A stretch of 64,000 nucleotides of DNA from Owenia fusiformis (lineage: Eukaryota; Annelida; Polychaeta; Sabellida; Oweniidae). A program made the position numbers and the translations under genes. Location: NCBI GenBank assembly GCA_903813345.2, contig CAIIXF020000004.1, forward strand, positions 22,137,985 through 22,201,984. The letters run 5' to 3'. The notes under the pieces were generated by a model. It had not been told where the DNA came from. It did not search any database and worked only from the letters and a program-made list of their open reading frames with translations. This document shows, piece by piece, positions 22,238-36,100 of the stretch. Within the stretch, counting starts at the first letter, position 1, and every line of letters begins with the position of its first letter.

Positions 22238-25200
22238 ATGGCGTCCGGAGCTCAAGACATCGGTCAATTGCCCCCGAAAAAGACTGGAGCCGCTGCAAAA
22301 TGGGCCGGTTTTGTAGACTTCTTATGGAATTCTGAAAGGAAAGAATTCTTAGGAAGAAATTGTATGAGTTGGAGTGAGTATTTTCTTTGATTACTGTCGA
22401 ATTATTGACGATTGAATTGGGGTGAATTTTCATCCAAATTTGTGATTTTTAGCATAATTTCTGGAAAGTGGGTCAACTGAAAACCAAGTAAATTTATGAG
22501 ACTATCAGTAATCCTGATGCTTTAGATAAGTACCATAAGAGAATTCAACATATTAATTCTATTTTTTTCCAGTTCAAATTTCTTTATTCTACTTGGTCTA
22601 CTACACACTTTTGGCTGGATTCTTTGGAGCATGTCTCGCTATTTTCTTCACAACGATCGACATGAATCGGCCAAAATATATTGGCAAAGACAACATTCTT
22701 CGTGATCTACCAGGTATGTTTTCACTTATAACTAAAAGATTGGTATTGTATACCGTCAAGAGACATTTCATTATTCCCTTTTCACACTACACTTTTGTAC
22801 ATGGGGCAAGGATGGTTATTATCTACCGTGGTAGTTGATACATTTTCAGTCGTCTGTAGAGTTCTGGCTACAGTGAACTTATTGCAAAATCTCCCATGTG
22901 AAGCGCTAATGTATATTCTTAAACAAAAACTTAAACCAAATGAACAAGTTGCATTGAAGTACCCGGCTCCATATGAAACAATATGACAATCCTTGCCCTT
23001 GGTTTATGAAATCTAAACACTTCTTTTTTCCAGTTATTTGAACTGAGCTAATCACAAGTCTTTATTTTTAGCAGGACTGTTATAGAAGGAAAATATCTTT
23101 CAACGTTAAGGACAGGGTGCATGTTGGGAAATTTTCTGCATTCCTCAATTGAGTCACATGTTATTTTTCAAACATGAATAACTCCTTCCCCACATTGTCT
23201 TCATCTTCCAAGTTTGCACAAAGAATGCACTTCTGTGCCTAGAAAAGCCTTGTGAGAAGGTTTGTTTTGTAAAATGTATAAAAAATGAGAAAATTCAGTG
23301 AAAAAAATTTCTGAAAATTTTCTGATTTTTTTCACTGAATTTTCTTGTTTTTTATACACTTTATCAAAACATTCTTCTCACAAGTCTTTTCTAGGCATAT
23401 AAGTGCACTCTTTGTGCAAAACTGGAAGATATAGACAATGAAGGGAAGGAGCGATTCTTGTTTGAAAAATAACATGTGACTCAATTGAGGAATGCAGAAA
23501 ATTTCCCATCATGCACCCTGACCTTAAATTACTTCATTTCCTTGCATGCACTATTTCAAAACATTATTTTTGTATTTTTCTAACAAGAAATTTAGATCTG
23601 CTACATATTCAAAGTTTGAAATCAATAAACCCATTCACCATATTATCGTTTTCCATGCTGAAGGTTCATTTCTTTTGTCTATTCCATTGCAAGAAGTATT
23701 CAGAATTGACGCCATATTATTTGTTTATTTCTATGTAATACTTTTACACGCTTAAAATAAGACCTAGAGCAAACAGTTTTTAACTAAATTTCACATTAAA
23801 GTTCTTCACATACTAAAGGTTACATTGCTGCTGCATAATATATCCTCCTGCAAAACATCTTTTGAATTTAACTGAGTTGATTTTCTTCATGGTGATAAGT
23901 TTTTATGGCTTTGTGTTTGACTATTAATTTTAGGGTGTCATCATTTTTTGATGTAAAACATCTTTTTTAACCCATCTCACATAACTTATTGAGACAACGT
24001 CTCCGCACATTCTAAGAAGATCGATTCTAGGAGTTTTTTACTAGTTTTATTAAAGCAAGCAGAGAGTACAGATTTTCTATAGAAAATAGGTAAGCCGCAG
24101 TTAGAAATATTTAAGCATTGTTCAGTTTTGTTTCACAGATAAGTTAGCTGTTGCACTAAGGGGTCTTGAACGCTGTATTACACACATTAAATCTCAAGTT
24201 ATATATGCTGATTAAGACCCCTTGGCTGAAGCACAAAGTCTGTGTTAATGTGTTTGCTAAGGCCATGCATGCCTTGTTGATAGACAATAACAGAACCCCC
24301 ATGTACTAAAACCTCCCATACCTAATACTAACTGGTCTTAAATGGTTCAACTATAATACAAAATCAGTATCTTTGATACTAACGATATTTGAAAATATCT
24401 TTAAAAAATTATCTGAACTTTTTTTGAATTTGGAGTTTTCAATCCTCTAATGCTCAAATAATACAGAATACTTTGAATGGTTTAACTTTGATTTAACAAC
24501 AGTTCACAGTTATTCAATGTTTCAGAATAGCTCTGATTGCCTGCGATGGCATGTCTTGTATTTAACATTCCCACATCTCTATTCCAGTTATCGAATTATA
24601 TTTAGTGTTCGATGAGATTTTTTCATTCAATTTAAATAAAAATACACAATATAGATTGTAGATTTAATATTATAAGTACAAATGTACATTCGTTTTCATT
24701 TTATAGAATAAGATTTTTAATTTCTTATAATTTGGTTTAAACTGAGCAATTACATCGTTTGATCAGATTAACTCATTTTAATTATGTAATACACTCATTC
24801 CATCAGAGCACTTCAATGTGTTAGAATTTATACTAAGATTTGACGATACATAGTCATTTACAGTATTCCCTGACTGCAAGATTCTAGTGTTATCAGTTTT
24901 CAACTGAGCAAGTTTTAAGCTGGTCTAAATATCCCAAATGTTCTGTTCTTTGATGCAAGGAAATTGATCCCATTTTTCAGATGAAAGATAATTTTCAAAA
25001 GATCAATAGAAAGTGTGCTGTAGCTTATCTATTGATTATCTTCTTTACTGTACATGTATATATAGAACTATGTCCTTATGGTTGATCTCAGGCAATCCAA
25101 CTTTTAGAACAGTAAAACCTGTCAAATCTGAATGCTACTGGAACTGGCAAAAAGTGTTCAGATTGGCAAGTGTTCACATTTCCACATCTAAATCAATGGG

Positions 25201-28200
25201 ACTGAAAAAGTGTTCACCTTGAGAGGTGTTCCGCTTAGAATTCACTGTTTATTTTGTATATTCAAATTCTGAAATATTACAATAGGCTTCAGTCAGGTTT
25301 TTGTTTTCATTTGACTTAGCATAAGTCTGTTTTAATGATGAAAATATTCGTCACTGTTCATCAAAATCAGGCGCATGTGTTATGAGAATCAAAGTCTTTA
25401 ATATTATGAAGATGAAGCTCTCTTTCAAAGGAGCAAAATCAAACGATATCGGAAAGAGTAACTTTCATTTGCTCTGGCATACCATCAAAAAATTCAAGTT
25501 AATATGTTGAAAAAATGTGAGGATGAACATGTCTTTTCACAATGAAAGAAAATGGCCTTATACTTTCTGCGTTACTGTGTTCATAATGCATTTTCTCTGT
25601 TACCTTAGTTAGATTATACCAGTTTTCATGTAAATCACAAATTAAGATTAATTTAAAAATAACCCATGCAAATATTCACTCTTACTTCAACTGTTCTGGA
25701 ATCTATAAAATGTGTCTGATTTTCTTGCAGCTTCTGCAATGTTAAGATAAATTTCATATAAACGATTTGATTTTTCCCTGCAAATTTCTTCCCATTATTT
25801 GACTGTAAAAATTGACTACATTTTGTATTTTTACTCATGGGATGTTCTTTTGAGGAGTGTCCTTCAACATTTTTTAAGGTGACATTGGATTTATTGGTGC
25901 TGGTGGTTATAGTAATTGATATGATACATGTACATGGGTTCTATATTTAAATGCATAGTAGTTTGAATTATTCATGTTAGTACTTAACTATACCAAGTTT
26001 TTTAAAGGATTTGTCAAATTTATGAGCAAGGTTTTTGAATGTTTGAGTGTCAAAGTCGTATATGTTTAATGTATGCACAGTTTTATGCAGTGGAGAATTG
26101 TTAGTATACAGTATGGGAAACTGCAAATTGGTAGATCCGTTTTCAAGTTTTTTAAAGGATTTGTATTTATGAGCATTGATTTCGAATGGTTGAGTGTCAA
26201 TGGGGAACGTGAGCATTTTGATGCTCCTCGCATCTTTCTGTATTCAAAGCTTCGCAAAATGAACTCATGACAGAATAAGGGGGAGGGGGGGGGGCATTAT
26301 AAGTGACAGACTATCATCTGTTGTAAGATAACATAATATATAGAAGGGCAAAATTATAGATCTGCTCCTTATCATTCATCCCAAATTAGAATGTTATATT
26401 TAGGCCTAAATTGAGTAAAATGATTTGATCGATTTTCTAAAATAGATTTTAGTTTTAACTAATTGACGTCAGTGCTGTTATCTTGATGTTAAAAGGTTAT
26501 TAGATCTTAGATATATAATCCAACTAGCCTCTGAGTAGACATTAATGAGGTCACAGTATTTAGGGTGAAATTTGATGAAAAATAGAGGAATTTCATGTTA
26601 AGTAGGAATTCTTCTGGAGGTTGTCAGTAGTTAACTTATAATACTATTGAAATTACCCTTAGAATATTAGTAACTGGTCATAAATACTAAAAAAAGATCT
26701 CTAAATTTGGATACACGTTTGAAATTTTTACCATTCTGTGTATTCTCTGTAACTAATTTTATTCCTTGCTAATTTCACTCCATATAAGTTAAGAAATTGA
26801 CATTCAATGACATTGTTCGTATGTTTTTCATGGGTTACTCATAGAACATGCTACTTTATTATGTGCAATGCTATACAACTATTACAAATCAAAGTTCAAA
26901 GTCCAGCATTCTAATTCAATTCACTTATCTTAACTTATCTATACTTATAGCTAACATACTACTATTTGATTCCCTTGATGATGATATATAGTGCACTGTC
27001 TATTTTAGGATACTAAACCCTTCATGTTAGCTTTAATCCATATATATCTAATTAGCACTTAGCCTGAATTATTAAGAGAAAATTTAGAAATAATTTTGTA
27101 TTTATGTATTTATGCCTGGTAATTATCATGGTATTAATTTAAATGTTAATGTTGTAGAGAGGGCCCCAAAAATGAATTTTTATTCACTTCTGAGGCTTTT
27201 TACTTTGCAGGGCTCTGGATAGTCTTACATCGAGTCTGCCACTTTCTTAGATTTGTAAATGGGGGGGGGGGGGTCCCAGATGCTTGAAGCAAGACTAGAC
27301 TCTGGCATGTAAAAGTTCCAGTACATCATTTTGTTAATTAAGAATATATACTGGTAGCTAGCTGGTATTATCCCTTGCCTTAATGTTATACATACATTTG
27401 TAATCAAGATTCAATCTATACTTAGCAAGCCATTTGGCTAATATAGAAATATAAACTAACATCTGCTGATCTTGGTGGTAATCAGGGTTCAGTTGTGCTA
27501 AATGTTATATTTGTTGGCTTCATTTTTACTCAGCAGGAAATGTATCATTCACTGAAACTATATATGTATAAGAGAGGTATATCTCCAAGGGGGGGGGTCA
27601 GGGTCATAATAGGGGGTACCTTTTGTCATTATGTGTATTAGCTATCTGTTGCTTATATTTACTGCCGATTTATAATAGATAATTTTACAGTATTTCAGTA
27701 TTGAAGTTGTTACAATCTTTAGGAACATCCAAGTTAAGTTTTTTTGTCATTTTAAAAAGTCCCTCTTAATTTAAAGTTTGTGTTCAAAGCAGTGCTGTTA
27801 GAACAGTACTGTACAAAGCAGTGCTTGAACCACACTGTTCAGTACTCTTTACAGTGATGTACAGTGGTGCAAGATGATGTTGCAGATTGTTAGTGTGGTC
27901 CATTTACTAATTCAAATGAAATACAATGTTAGTATCAACTAAAATATCTAAAAAGCAAGCCTAATGTCCTGTTAAAGAACCCCTATTCTTACTATTGAAA
28001 ATGGATTCTTGCAGTAATATCAAACATGAATCTACTTGTTCAGACTCAATCAACTTGAGTTCTGAGAAAATGAAGATTTTATATTGCTGGAATCCATTTC
28101 CAATAGTAAGAATAGGAGTTCTTAAACAGGACATTAAAGCTAAACTAAGACTCTTTTGAATTGTTGGTTAGTATGATTATACTATGTATATATGAGAACA

Positions 28201-31200
28201 TTCCCAATAATAGTTCATATATAGGTATGTTAGTTAGGACTTATGGATTCAGAGAAATCAATACTGGAGTATGTTCTACCAGGCATTCTGTCAGTTCATT
28301 AGCCTGTATATGCCATCCAATAATCCTTGAATTTACCACTATCCAATACCCCAACTGAATATGGTATACAAGTAAAAACTAAAAAATGCCAATGGTAGAC
28401 ATAGAGGAAACGATTAGAATGTAGAAAAGTACATAGTAGAAAGACCCGGGGTATATTCGTTTGATATATCTTTTGAGGAACATCACTGAATATCACATGG
28501 TTCTGTATAGTGAATTTCACCTTATTTATCGAGGCCGATTTTATTGCATATAAACCCCAAAATGAATTAACTGAAAGGGCTGTTTTTTAATGGTTGAAAA
28601 TTTGAATCAAAATCCAAATTATATAGATAAGAAATTATTAACAGTTTTGTTTTTACAGTTAAATGTACTACTTATACTTACTCACAGTTCAAGATAAGAT
28701 TTGGTTTACTAAAAATTAGAGTAATAACCATTTTTGAATTTTAGTTGAATGGCATGCAAGTGACTGCAACCTGCATGCTGTTGCGTTTGTGTACTCCACC
28801 ATGGAATGAGCCACATTATATGAACACCAAATGATTTTAGTTTATGATTGACCAAGTTTATAATGTGAATTCTATTTTTGGCAGTATATATACATACGCA
28901 CATGATAACAATTTGGTACTAGTCAGCATATTTGGTGCCAATTTGTACCGTGTGTGGTTTAGTACCAGTTAAAATAAGAGGGGGAGAAAAGCATCCATTT
29001 CCATTTCTCCACATACTCATATACCTCTTTTTAATTGGCCTATGACTGATATTTTATCATCACTGATTGGTTGAAAACCATTTATTGATGATATGGTTTA
29101 TAATCATAATAAAGGAAGGATTTATTTATTTAAAGTTTTGTAAAATTTACTTTGATCAATAAAATGTTATTCTGGCATGATTAAGTTGTTGAATTGTTTT
29201 TGACATAAGATAAAGAAAGACATATACAGAATCTATTGAGGATTCAAATATCACATTGTTGTGAAGGATTTTCTAAGTAGATGGCTGAAATTTTGTGTTG
29301 TACGGAAAGGTAATTATTAGCTCAGCTATGATCTATTGGCTTATCTCCTCCTCTTAGTTAAAATGGTACCAGTAAAATAGTGCCTGGAGTACCAAATACC
29401 AATTTGGTTGAAAAGTCCCAGCTTGTATTTTTTTTTAATTATTGTATGTGAAGCAACAGATAAATAATTCGATGCCTTTTGCACTTCTGACATCATCTTG
29501 TCCAAAATCGGGAGATTTTGAAAAAGCACTACATAAGACTTACAGAACAAATGATTTATTCATTTTGAAAGATCCTAGCCAAGTGACAAGCACCCCCTGG
29601 CGTGTAATATTCTGCCATCATTTTGTGAACAAGTTACATCATTTGAGATTTTGTATATCAAGATATCATTATGAAAAAAATGGTAAGCAAAATTCTTTAA
29701 TTATGGATCAATTTTGAAAAAAGTTTAACATTATGAAAGTTGGCATCTTGTGCATAAATATTATGTGCTTTTTATAAAAAATTGGTGCAGGGGCATTGTT
29801 GTTAATATTTTTTGCTTTACTTACATTTTACCTGTTCTAAGGGGTCCTTTATTGCATACTATTACAGTAGACAAAATGGTATATCAAGTCAGTCATATTT
29901 TCAGAATATTTTTTTTATATTTTTTAAGAATGAGAGAAGAATGTTTTGAAGAATTGTGCTCAATCTAATAAAGGCCCCATGCAATGTAATTAAGTGAAAT
30001 TTAAGTGGCTTAAATTTTATATGGGGCCTTTAATTAGACGTTATCTCTAATTAAGATAGGTTTCTGAAATATTTGAGTTATATGTCGAAACATTATGGTT
30101 AAATCATATAGGAATACAAGAACCCATTTTCAGTGTCAAATGACATTGCCTAACAAAGAAAGAAAAAGAAAATGAAATAGCAATAAAGGGCCAATTTTGT
30201 TGCCTTTGTACATGTTTGCATAACAAGTGGTCAATATTTGGAGTTGACAAGGTAGCTTGAGCTGCATCATGTTGAGGTTCTGATATGTACTGCTCTATAG
30301 ATATTGAACTACAGTTGTGCATTATCATTTAAGCTTGTCTAATACAGTAAAACTTGTTTATTATAAAACATGGCTTAAACTAGGCATTTGTAATTTTTTC
30401 ATTTGTTTTGTCTGTTGTTAAAAATTCTTTTGAAACCTTCATTACTATACATGTCCATGGTGGAAAATTTGAAATCAACTGAAAAATATAAATTGCCTAC
30501 TAGCAACTATAACAATAGGTTTTACTGTATTAAAGTGCTATATAATATACCAGTAGCACAAAATACTTACAATTTATTTTTACTTTAGGTTATATGTTCA
30601 TTATCTTAAGCATTTTGGTCACCATTCAAAAATTGATTAACCTCATTTGATTACTTTAATTGATGTTAGGCTTTGTATATGATTAATACATGTAACATGC
30701 CAAAGCTATATGTTTGCCTAAAACCAACATTTCTATGTTTACTTATACCCAGTCTTAGTTACGTTTTTAAACCGACAGTTTTGTTGTTGCATTTTTGCAT
30801 GGTGCACCATTTATATTAGTATGACTGTTTGAGGACTTGCTCATGACTTTAATCTCAAAATGGCAATGCTGTTTTATGTAAAAATACATAGTATAACAGT
30901 TTTTCAATTGAGTGCAAAATCTTAGGATTCTATCACATCAAATTTATAAGTTGATAGTACAGCATGACTTGTGTGAATGTTTTAAAATCATGGGTGTCCT
31001 CAAATAGACTACCATAAATCATCAGTTAACTACTGTATTACAAATGTTTATCATAAGAATTGCTTTTATGTTTTTATGTTTTAGGTATGTTAATTAATAC
31101 AATATTAGTCAACAAAATACCATAATTTTAGAATTGAACATATATATTATCTAAAGATATTTTATCAAAATAAAAACACTGACTACTGCAGATTTTGAAG

Positions 31201-33174
31201 AATTGAAAGAATCCAAAACTTAGATTAGTTCATGTTGAAAAAGTTTCCCGTTTAAAATCTAGACTATTACTATCTTCACTGTTGTAATGATTTTATACCT
31301 ATATTTAATGATTTTAAGGGATTCCTTTTTGATGACTATACACATGTTTAACTATTTTTATTACATTTCAGGTATGGGCTATAGACCAATGCCCGACTTT
31401 GAGACCACTTTGATCAGATTCGAGCAGGGAAAGCCATCTAGCTACAAGCTCTACACAGATCATATTCAGGCATTCTTGGATCGTAAGTGAAACACTTTTC
31501 AGGTTTAGATTCCTTTTGTGACTGGTTTAAAACATTGTGTGGTTCATAGCAGGACTCTCCCCACATTGAAATCTCTGAGGCACAGCACCCCCAAAACATG
31601 AAAATGCTACTCAAAAATTTCTATCTGCTCCTTAAAATCATCCATAGAAAAACAAAATTCCTGAGAATGTTGCCCGCATTCCCCCTCCATTCATTTCTTC
31701 CTATCATCGGGCGTGTTTACTTAATCCTAAATTGTTGCTATTTTTAAAAGACAACTCCTTCACACAGAATAATCCTCGGGAGATCACTACATAGTCCTTT
31801 AAGCTCTTAAATATTGGATGAACGAATAAATCAGAATGGTTGAAAGTGGAGTGGAGAAATAATCATTTCTTTTTTGTATAAATTTGTAATAAAATAAAAA
31901 TAAATAATTAAAAAATAATGTTACAATAAATCCTTTTTTTATAATGTTATTTCTTTTTTAGAATATGAAAATGAGAGACAGGTTGGTGAAAACTACGTTG
32001 ATTGCTCTAACAGTGAAAGAACTGACCCTGAGAAGGTCTGTAGATTTGAAGTGAGAGATCTTGGTGCAGAGTGCACATGGCAGAAAGATTTTGGATATGA
32101 TGAGGGAAAACCATGTGTACTCCTCAAGTTAAACAAGGTGAGACATACATACTAACTTAAAAAAGGGTCAGTGTGTCAGGTTTTTTATCTCATAATATTT
32201 TCTCAAATTACTTTATTTTACATTTCTGAAAACATAATTAAACTTATTTTGAATTTTTTGAGATTAATATTTTGAAGTTGTTATTTTAAGAGCTTAATAT
32301 ATAAAGGAGCTATTTACCAAGAAATCCTCATTTAATGCTGATCAAAATAACACTTTTATGATTTTATGAGTATTTGGAAATTCTTGAGGAATTGAAATAA
32401 GCTTGGTGTAAGATTATTGATAAATGTTATAACTGAGTTGAGCCTGGTTGGTTTAATACTTCAGATCACTGATAAAAATACTACTTATCATAAATAAATG
32501 GGGAAAATATGAAGGGCATCATAAGTAAGTAAAATAAAACAAAGCAACATAACAAATTATATAACATGAAACAATCTGCACAAGTATTAAAATGAAAATG
32601 ATTGACATAAAATTTAATAATAAAGTTTATTTTTTTAGATCTATGACTGGGTACCAGAAGCCCTTAGCAATCCAAATATTACAGGAGATCCTGGAAGATA
32701 CAGAGAAAAAGATATCATGATCACATGTCAAGGAGAGGTATTGTAACACAGCTTTTCATCTTTGTTACTTTGGAAAGTTTGGATTTGTTTTCCTTGTTGA
32801 AATTCTCATTATTCAAATTATTTACCTGTGTTATTTTTCTGTTGTCAAAACTCCAAGGCCTTCTTTAGATGCAAACCACTCCCTTTATTTTATTTTTTGA
32901 AAAAAGTTTCACTCATTTTCTCTGCTTTTTTCAGAACCCAGCTGATGACGAAAACATTGGACCTGTGAAATTCTGGCCAGCTTCTGGTATGCCATTCCAG
33001 TTTTTCCCCTACAGAAACCAGTTAGGATACAGAGCTCCACTAGTTATGGCTCAATTTGAGAATCCAGCAAATGGCGTAGTTATCCAAGTCAGATGTATGG
33101 CCTGGGCAAACAACATCTACCACCATAGAAATGATAAAATGGGCAGTGTGCATTTTGAGTTATTAGTCGATTAA
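22238..33174 (+). CDS. ATP1B: Na+/K+-ATPase beta subunit, isoform with proximal ectodomain set
   Basis: Type II glycoprotein that folds and stabilises the catalytic alpha subunit at the plasma membrane. Exons: 22238-22373, 22573-22713, 31372-31482, 31962-32137, 32639-32737, 32935-33174; all GT-AG, total 903 nt, 300 aa, typical for the family. The N-terminus (MASGAQDIGQLPPKK) is cytosolic. A single span at about 46-70 contains the family FYLVYYTLLAGFF motif. The ectodomain has exactly six cysteines (in YVDCSN, KVCRF, AECTW, KPCVL, ITCQG, VRCMA), matching three family disulfides, one NIT glycosylation sequon, and the immunoglobulin-like end VHFELLVD. The start has an AAAATGG context and no in-frame upstream ATG was needed. 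Confidence 0.94.
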
Positions 33175-36100
33175 AAAAAATTAGGACTTAAGCTATGCAT
33201 TGTTTTTACATGTACACCATTTTATGACCTGTAGTTTTGACTTTATGTCACTATGTACAGTGGTAATTCTGAAAATGGCAGAGATATCCTTGAAAATTAT
33301 GATCATGATCACTAGAAGAATCAGGAAAATTTGTGATTTATACTAACATTTTTACTATCAAATCATTTACTATATGGGTATTTTTGTCATTTTTAGGACT
33401 AAAATAATTATGTGTTTTGAATAAACCACTGTATAATTAATCTTTTTTACATTGGGAAATATACACTCCCAGACAGATATAATGTTAATTCTACCTATAG
33501 TAAGGAGTGATGTTCAATCTAAAGTTGCGTGCCAGTTACATGTACTAGATTCTGACCTGTACAGGTACAAATTGTTATCAAAACATTTGACTTCATGCTC
33601 TTGATTATCATATTTTGTACTATCTTATATGGTATGATTTTAGTTTGTGGTGCAGTAAAGTTGTAAATGACTGTTCTTTTAGCACATTATTATCATGGAG
33701 TACTAGAAGAATCTCCAAGATAATTGTTTAAATAAAATTAGACATGGTGAAAATATTCTTAAAGATCTGTTGGTAATATTGAGATTATGTCATGACTTAC
33801 TGCATTGAACCAAAATATTCCCTATTTTGTTGTATTAAAGGGTCATGTTTCATTCCTCTGAAGTTTTCACATTCCAATGTTTCATTCCTCTGAAGTTTTC
33901 ACATTCCATAATGAGTTGGAATACATTCCTTTTACATTCCGAAAAGTTTTATCATAATGCAGAATCATGAGACAACACTCACACTACACTGGAATTGGCT
34001 TGTTGAAATACATGATATTGTCCATTCAAATATTCCCCCCAACATTAAAGACATTGTGTGATTGTTAGAATGAGAAGTGTTTGATGTTTTACTAATTATC
34101 TTTGAAAGTAGAATCATATTACTGCTGCACATAATCAGAATTTTAGAAAAAGAATATAATTGTTTTAAAATGCACATTGTAAGTGTTTTAGTCCATATCA
34201 AGATATTTATGATCACTAAATTCAAAGTACATTTTATTCATATTATCATGTGATTTAGTTCTCTTTGTAAAATGTATTTTGAAATTGTAGATCATGATAA
34301 ACGATTGTAGATTTTAATTGTATTGAAATAAATCTAATGATACAATAGAGTAAACAAAACTTGTTTTTTTGTTTTTGTAAATAAGAATAATGTTCAGTTT
34401 GCATTTGTGTTGACTAAATATATTTACATGAGTTCAATATATAAAATGAGTTCAATGTGTTTTTTGTGTGAAATATATTCACATCTGAGTTGAATATGTA
34501 TTTGTACCTTTGAAATACATTTGAATGAGTTCAAAGTTTTATACTTGTATTGTATGAAATGTATTGACATGTGTTTAATATGTATTTACTACATATATAT
34601 ATGTGTATGAATTCACGTATGAGTTCTAAATGTATTTATGTTCGAGTTATATTCACATGAGTGAAGTATATGTGTGAATGGAGTGTAACCAAATATTTTT
34701 CTCTATGAAAGATGCTCATGTATGAGCTCAAGATGTTTTTATGCCTTGAAAGATATATTGACATGAGTTCATCATATCTATGTGTGAGATGTGTTCAGTA
34801 TGTATATTGTGTGTATGAAAGATATTTGCATATGAGTTAATATGCATTTGTGTATATGAAATATATTGACATGAGTTCATCATACCTATGTGTGAGATGT
34901 GTTCAGTATGTATATTGTGCGTATGAAAGATATTCTCACATGAGTTAATATGCATTTGTGTATATGAAATATGTGTGAGATGTATGCGTATGTGTGAGAT
35001 GTATGTATATTGTGTGTATGAAATATATTTGTATATTAGTTAATATGTATTTGGTATATGAAATACGTGTGAGATGTATGCGTATGTGTGAGATGTATGT
35101 GTATTGTGTGTATGAAAAATATTTGTATGTTAGTTAATATGTATTTGTGCATATGAAATACGTGTGAGATGTATGCGTATGTGTGAGATGTATGTGTATT
35201 GTGTGTATGAAAAATATTCACACATGACAGGGCTCCCACAAGGAAATATTTAGGGTGTGGTGCTAACATATTCAGAATAACCGTTCAATTGTGATAAATC
35301 ATATTTATGTTATGTTTTATCCTTTTTACATGCTATTATTGTATATTCAGTCAAGTTTAGACTGTGGAAACAATCATGATTTGCCAGTAGGGTGTGGAGG
35401 GAGCTAAATAGAGTGTGGTGCTGCACCACAGTCTAAAAGCCTGGCGAGAGCCCTGCATGAGTTCATATGCATTTGTGTATATGAAATATATTGACATGAG
35501 TTCATCATACCTTTGTGTGCGATGTATTCACATGTGTTCAAGTATGTGTATTCTGTGTATGAAAGATTTTCACACATGAGTTTATATGCATTTGTGTATT
35601 TTGTGTATATGAAATATATTGACGAGATCATCATACCTTTGTGTGAGATGTATTCACATGTGTTCAGTATGTATATTGTGCGTATGAAAGATATTTACAT
35701 ATGAGTTAATATGCATTTGTGTATATGAAGTATATTGACATGTGTTCATCATACCTATGTGTGAGATCTATGTGTATGTGTTCAGTATATATATTGGGCA
35801 TATGAAAGATATTCACACATGAGTTAATATATATTTGTGTATGTGACTTAAGATTTGAGATTCGACCTTCAATGGCCTTCTTAAGGTCAAAAAATGTATT
35901 TTTTCAACTTGCTTCAAATTGACCAATTTTTTTCAAAATCACCTAAAAGTTTTCAACATTTCAAATCTGACTATATTGATCCTTAAATGACATTCTCAAG
36001 GTCAAAATAGATTTGACCTTTAATGCCCTCCTCTAGGTCAAAAAGGTATTTTATCTTGCTTCAACTTGGTGGTGACATTTTGTCATGTTAATGCCTCATT

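Larger units (their letters stand above)
22714..31371. other. Long intron 2 of the beta-subunit gene
   Basis: This 8.66-kb intron is where ectodomain choice would be made. It contains a foldback element (23106-23527), a duplicated stretch sharing TTTTTTAAAGGATTTGT (25996 and 26145), G and C runs (26280-26294, 27259-27270), a 175-bp palindrome (27962-28136), a small hairpin (29969-30033) and a pogo-like MITE (30345-30527). No coding exon other than those listed is apparent. Confidence 0.6.
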
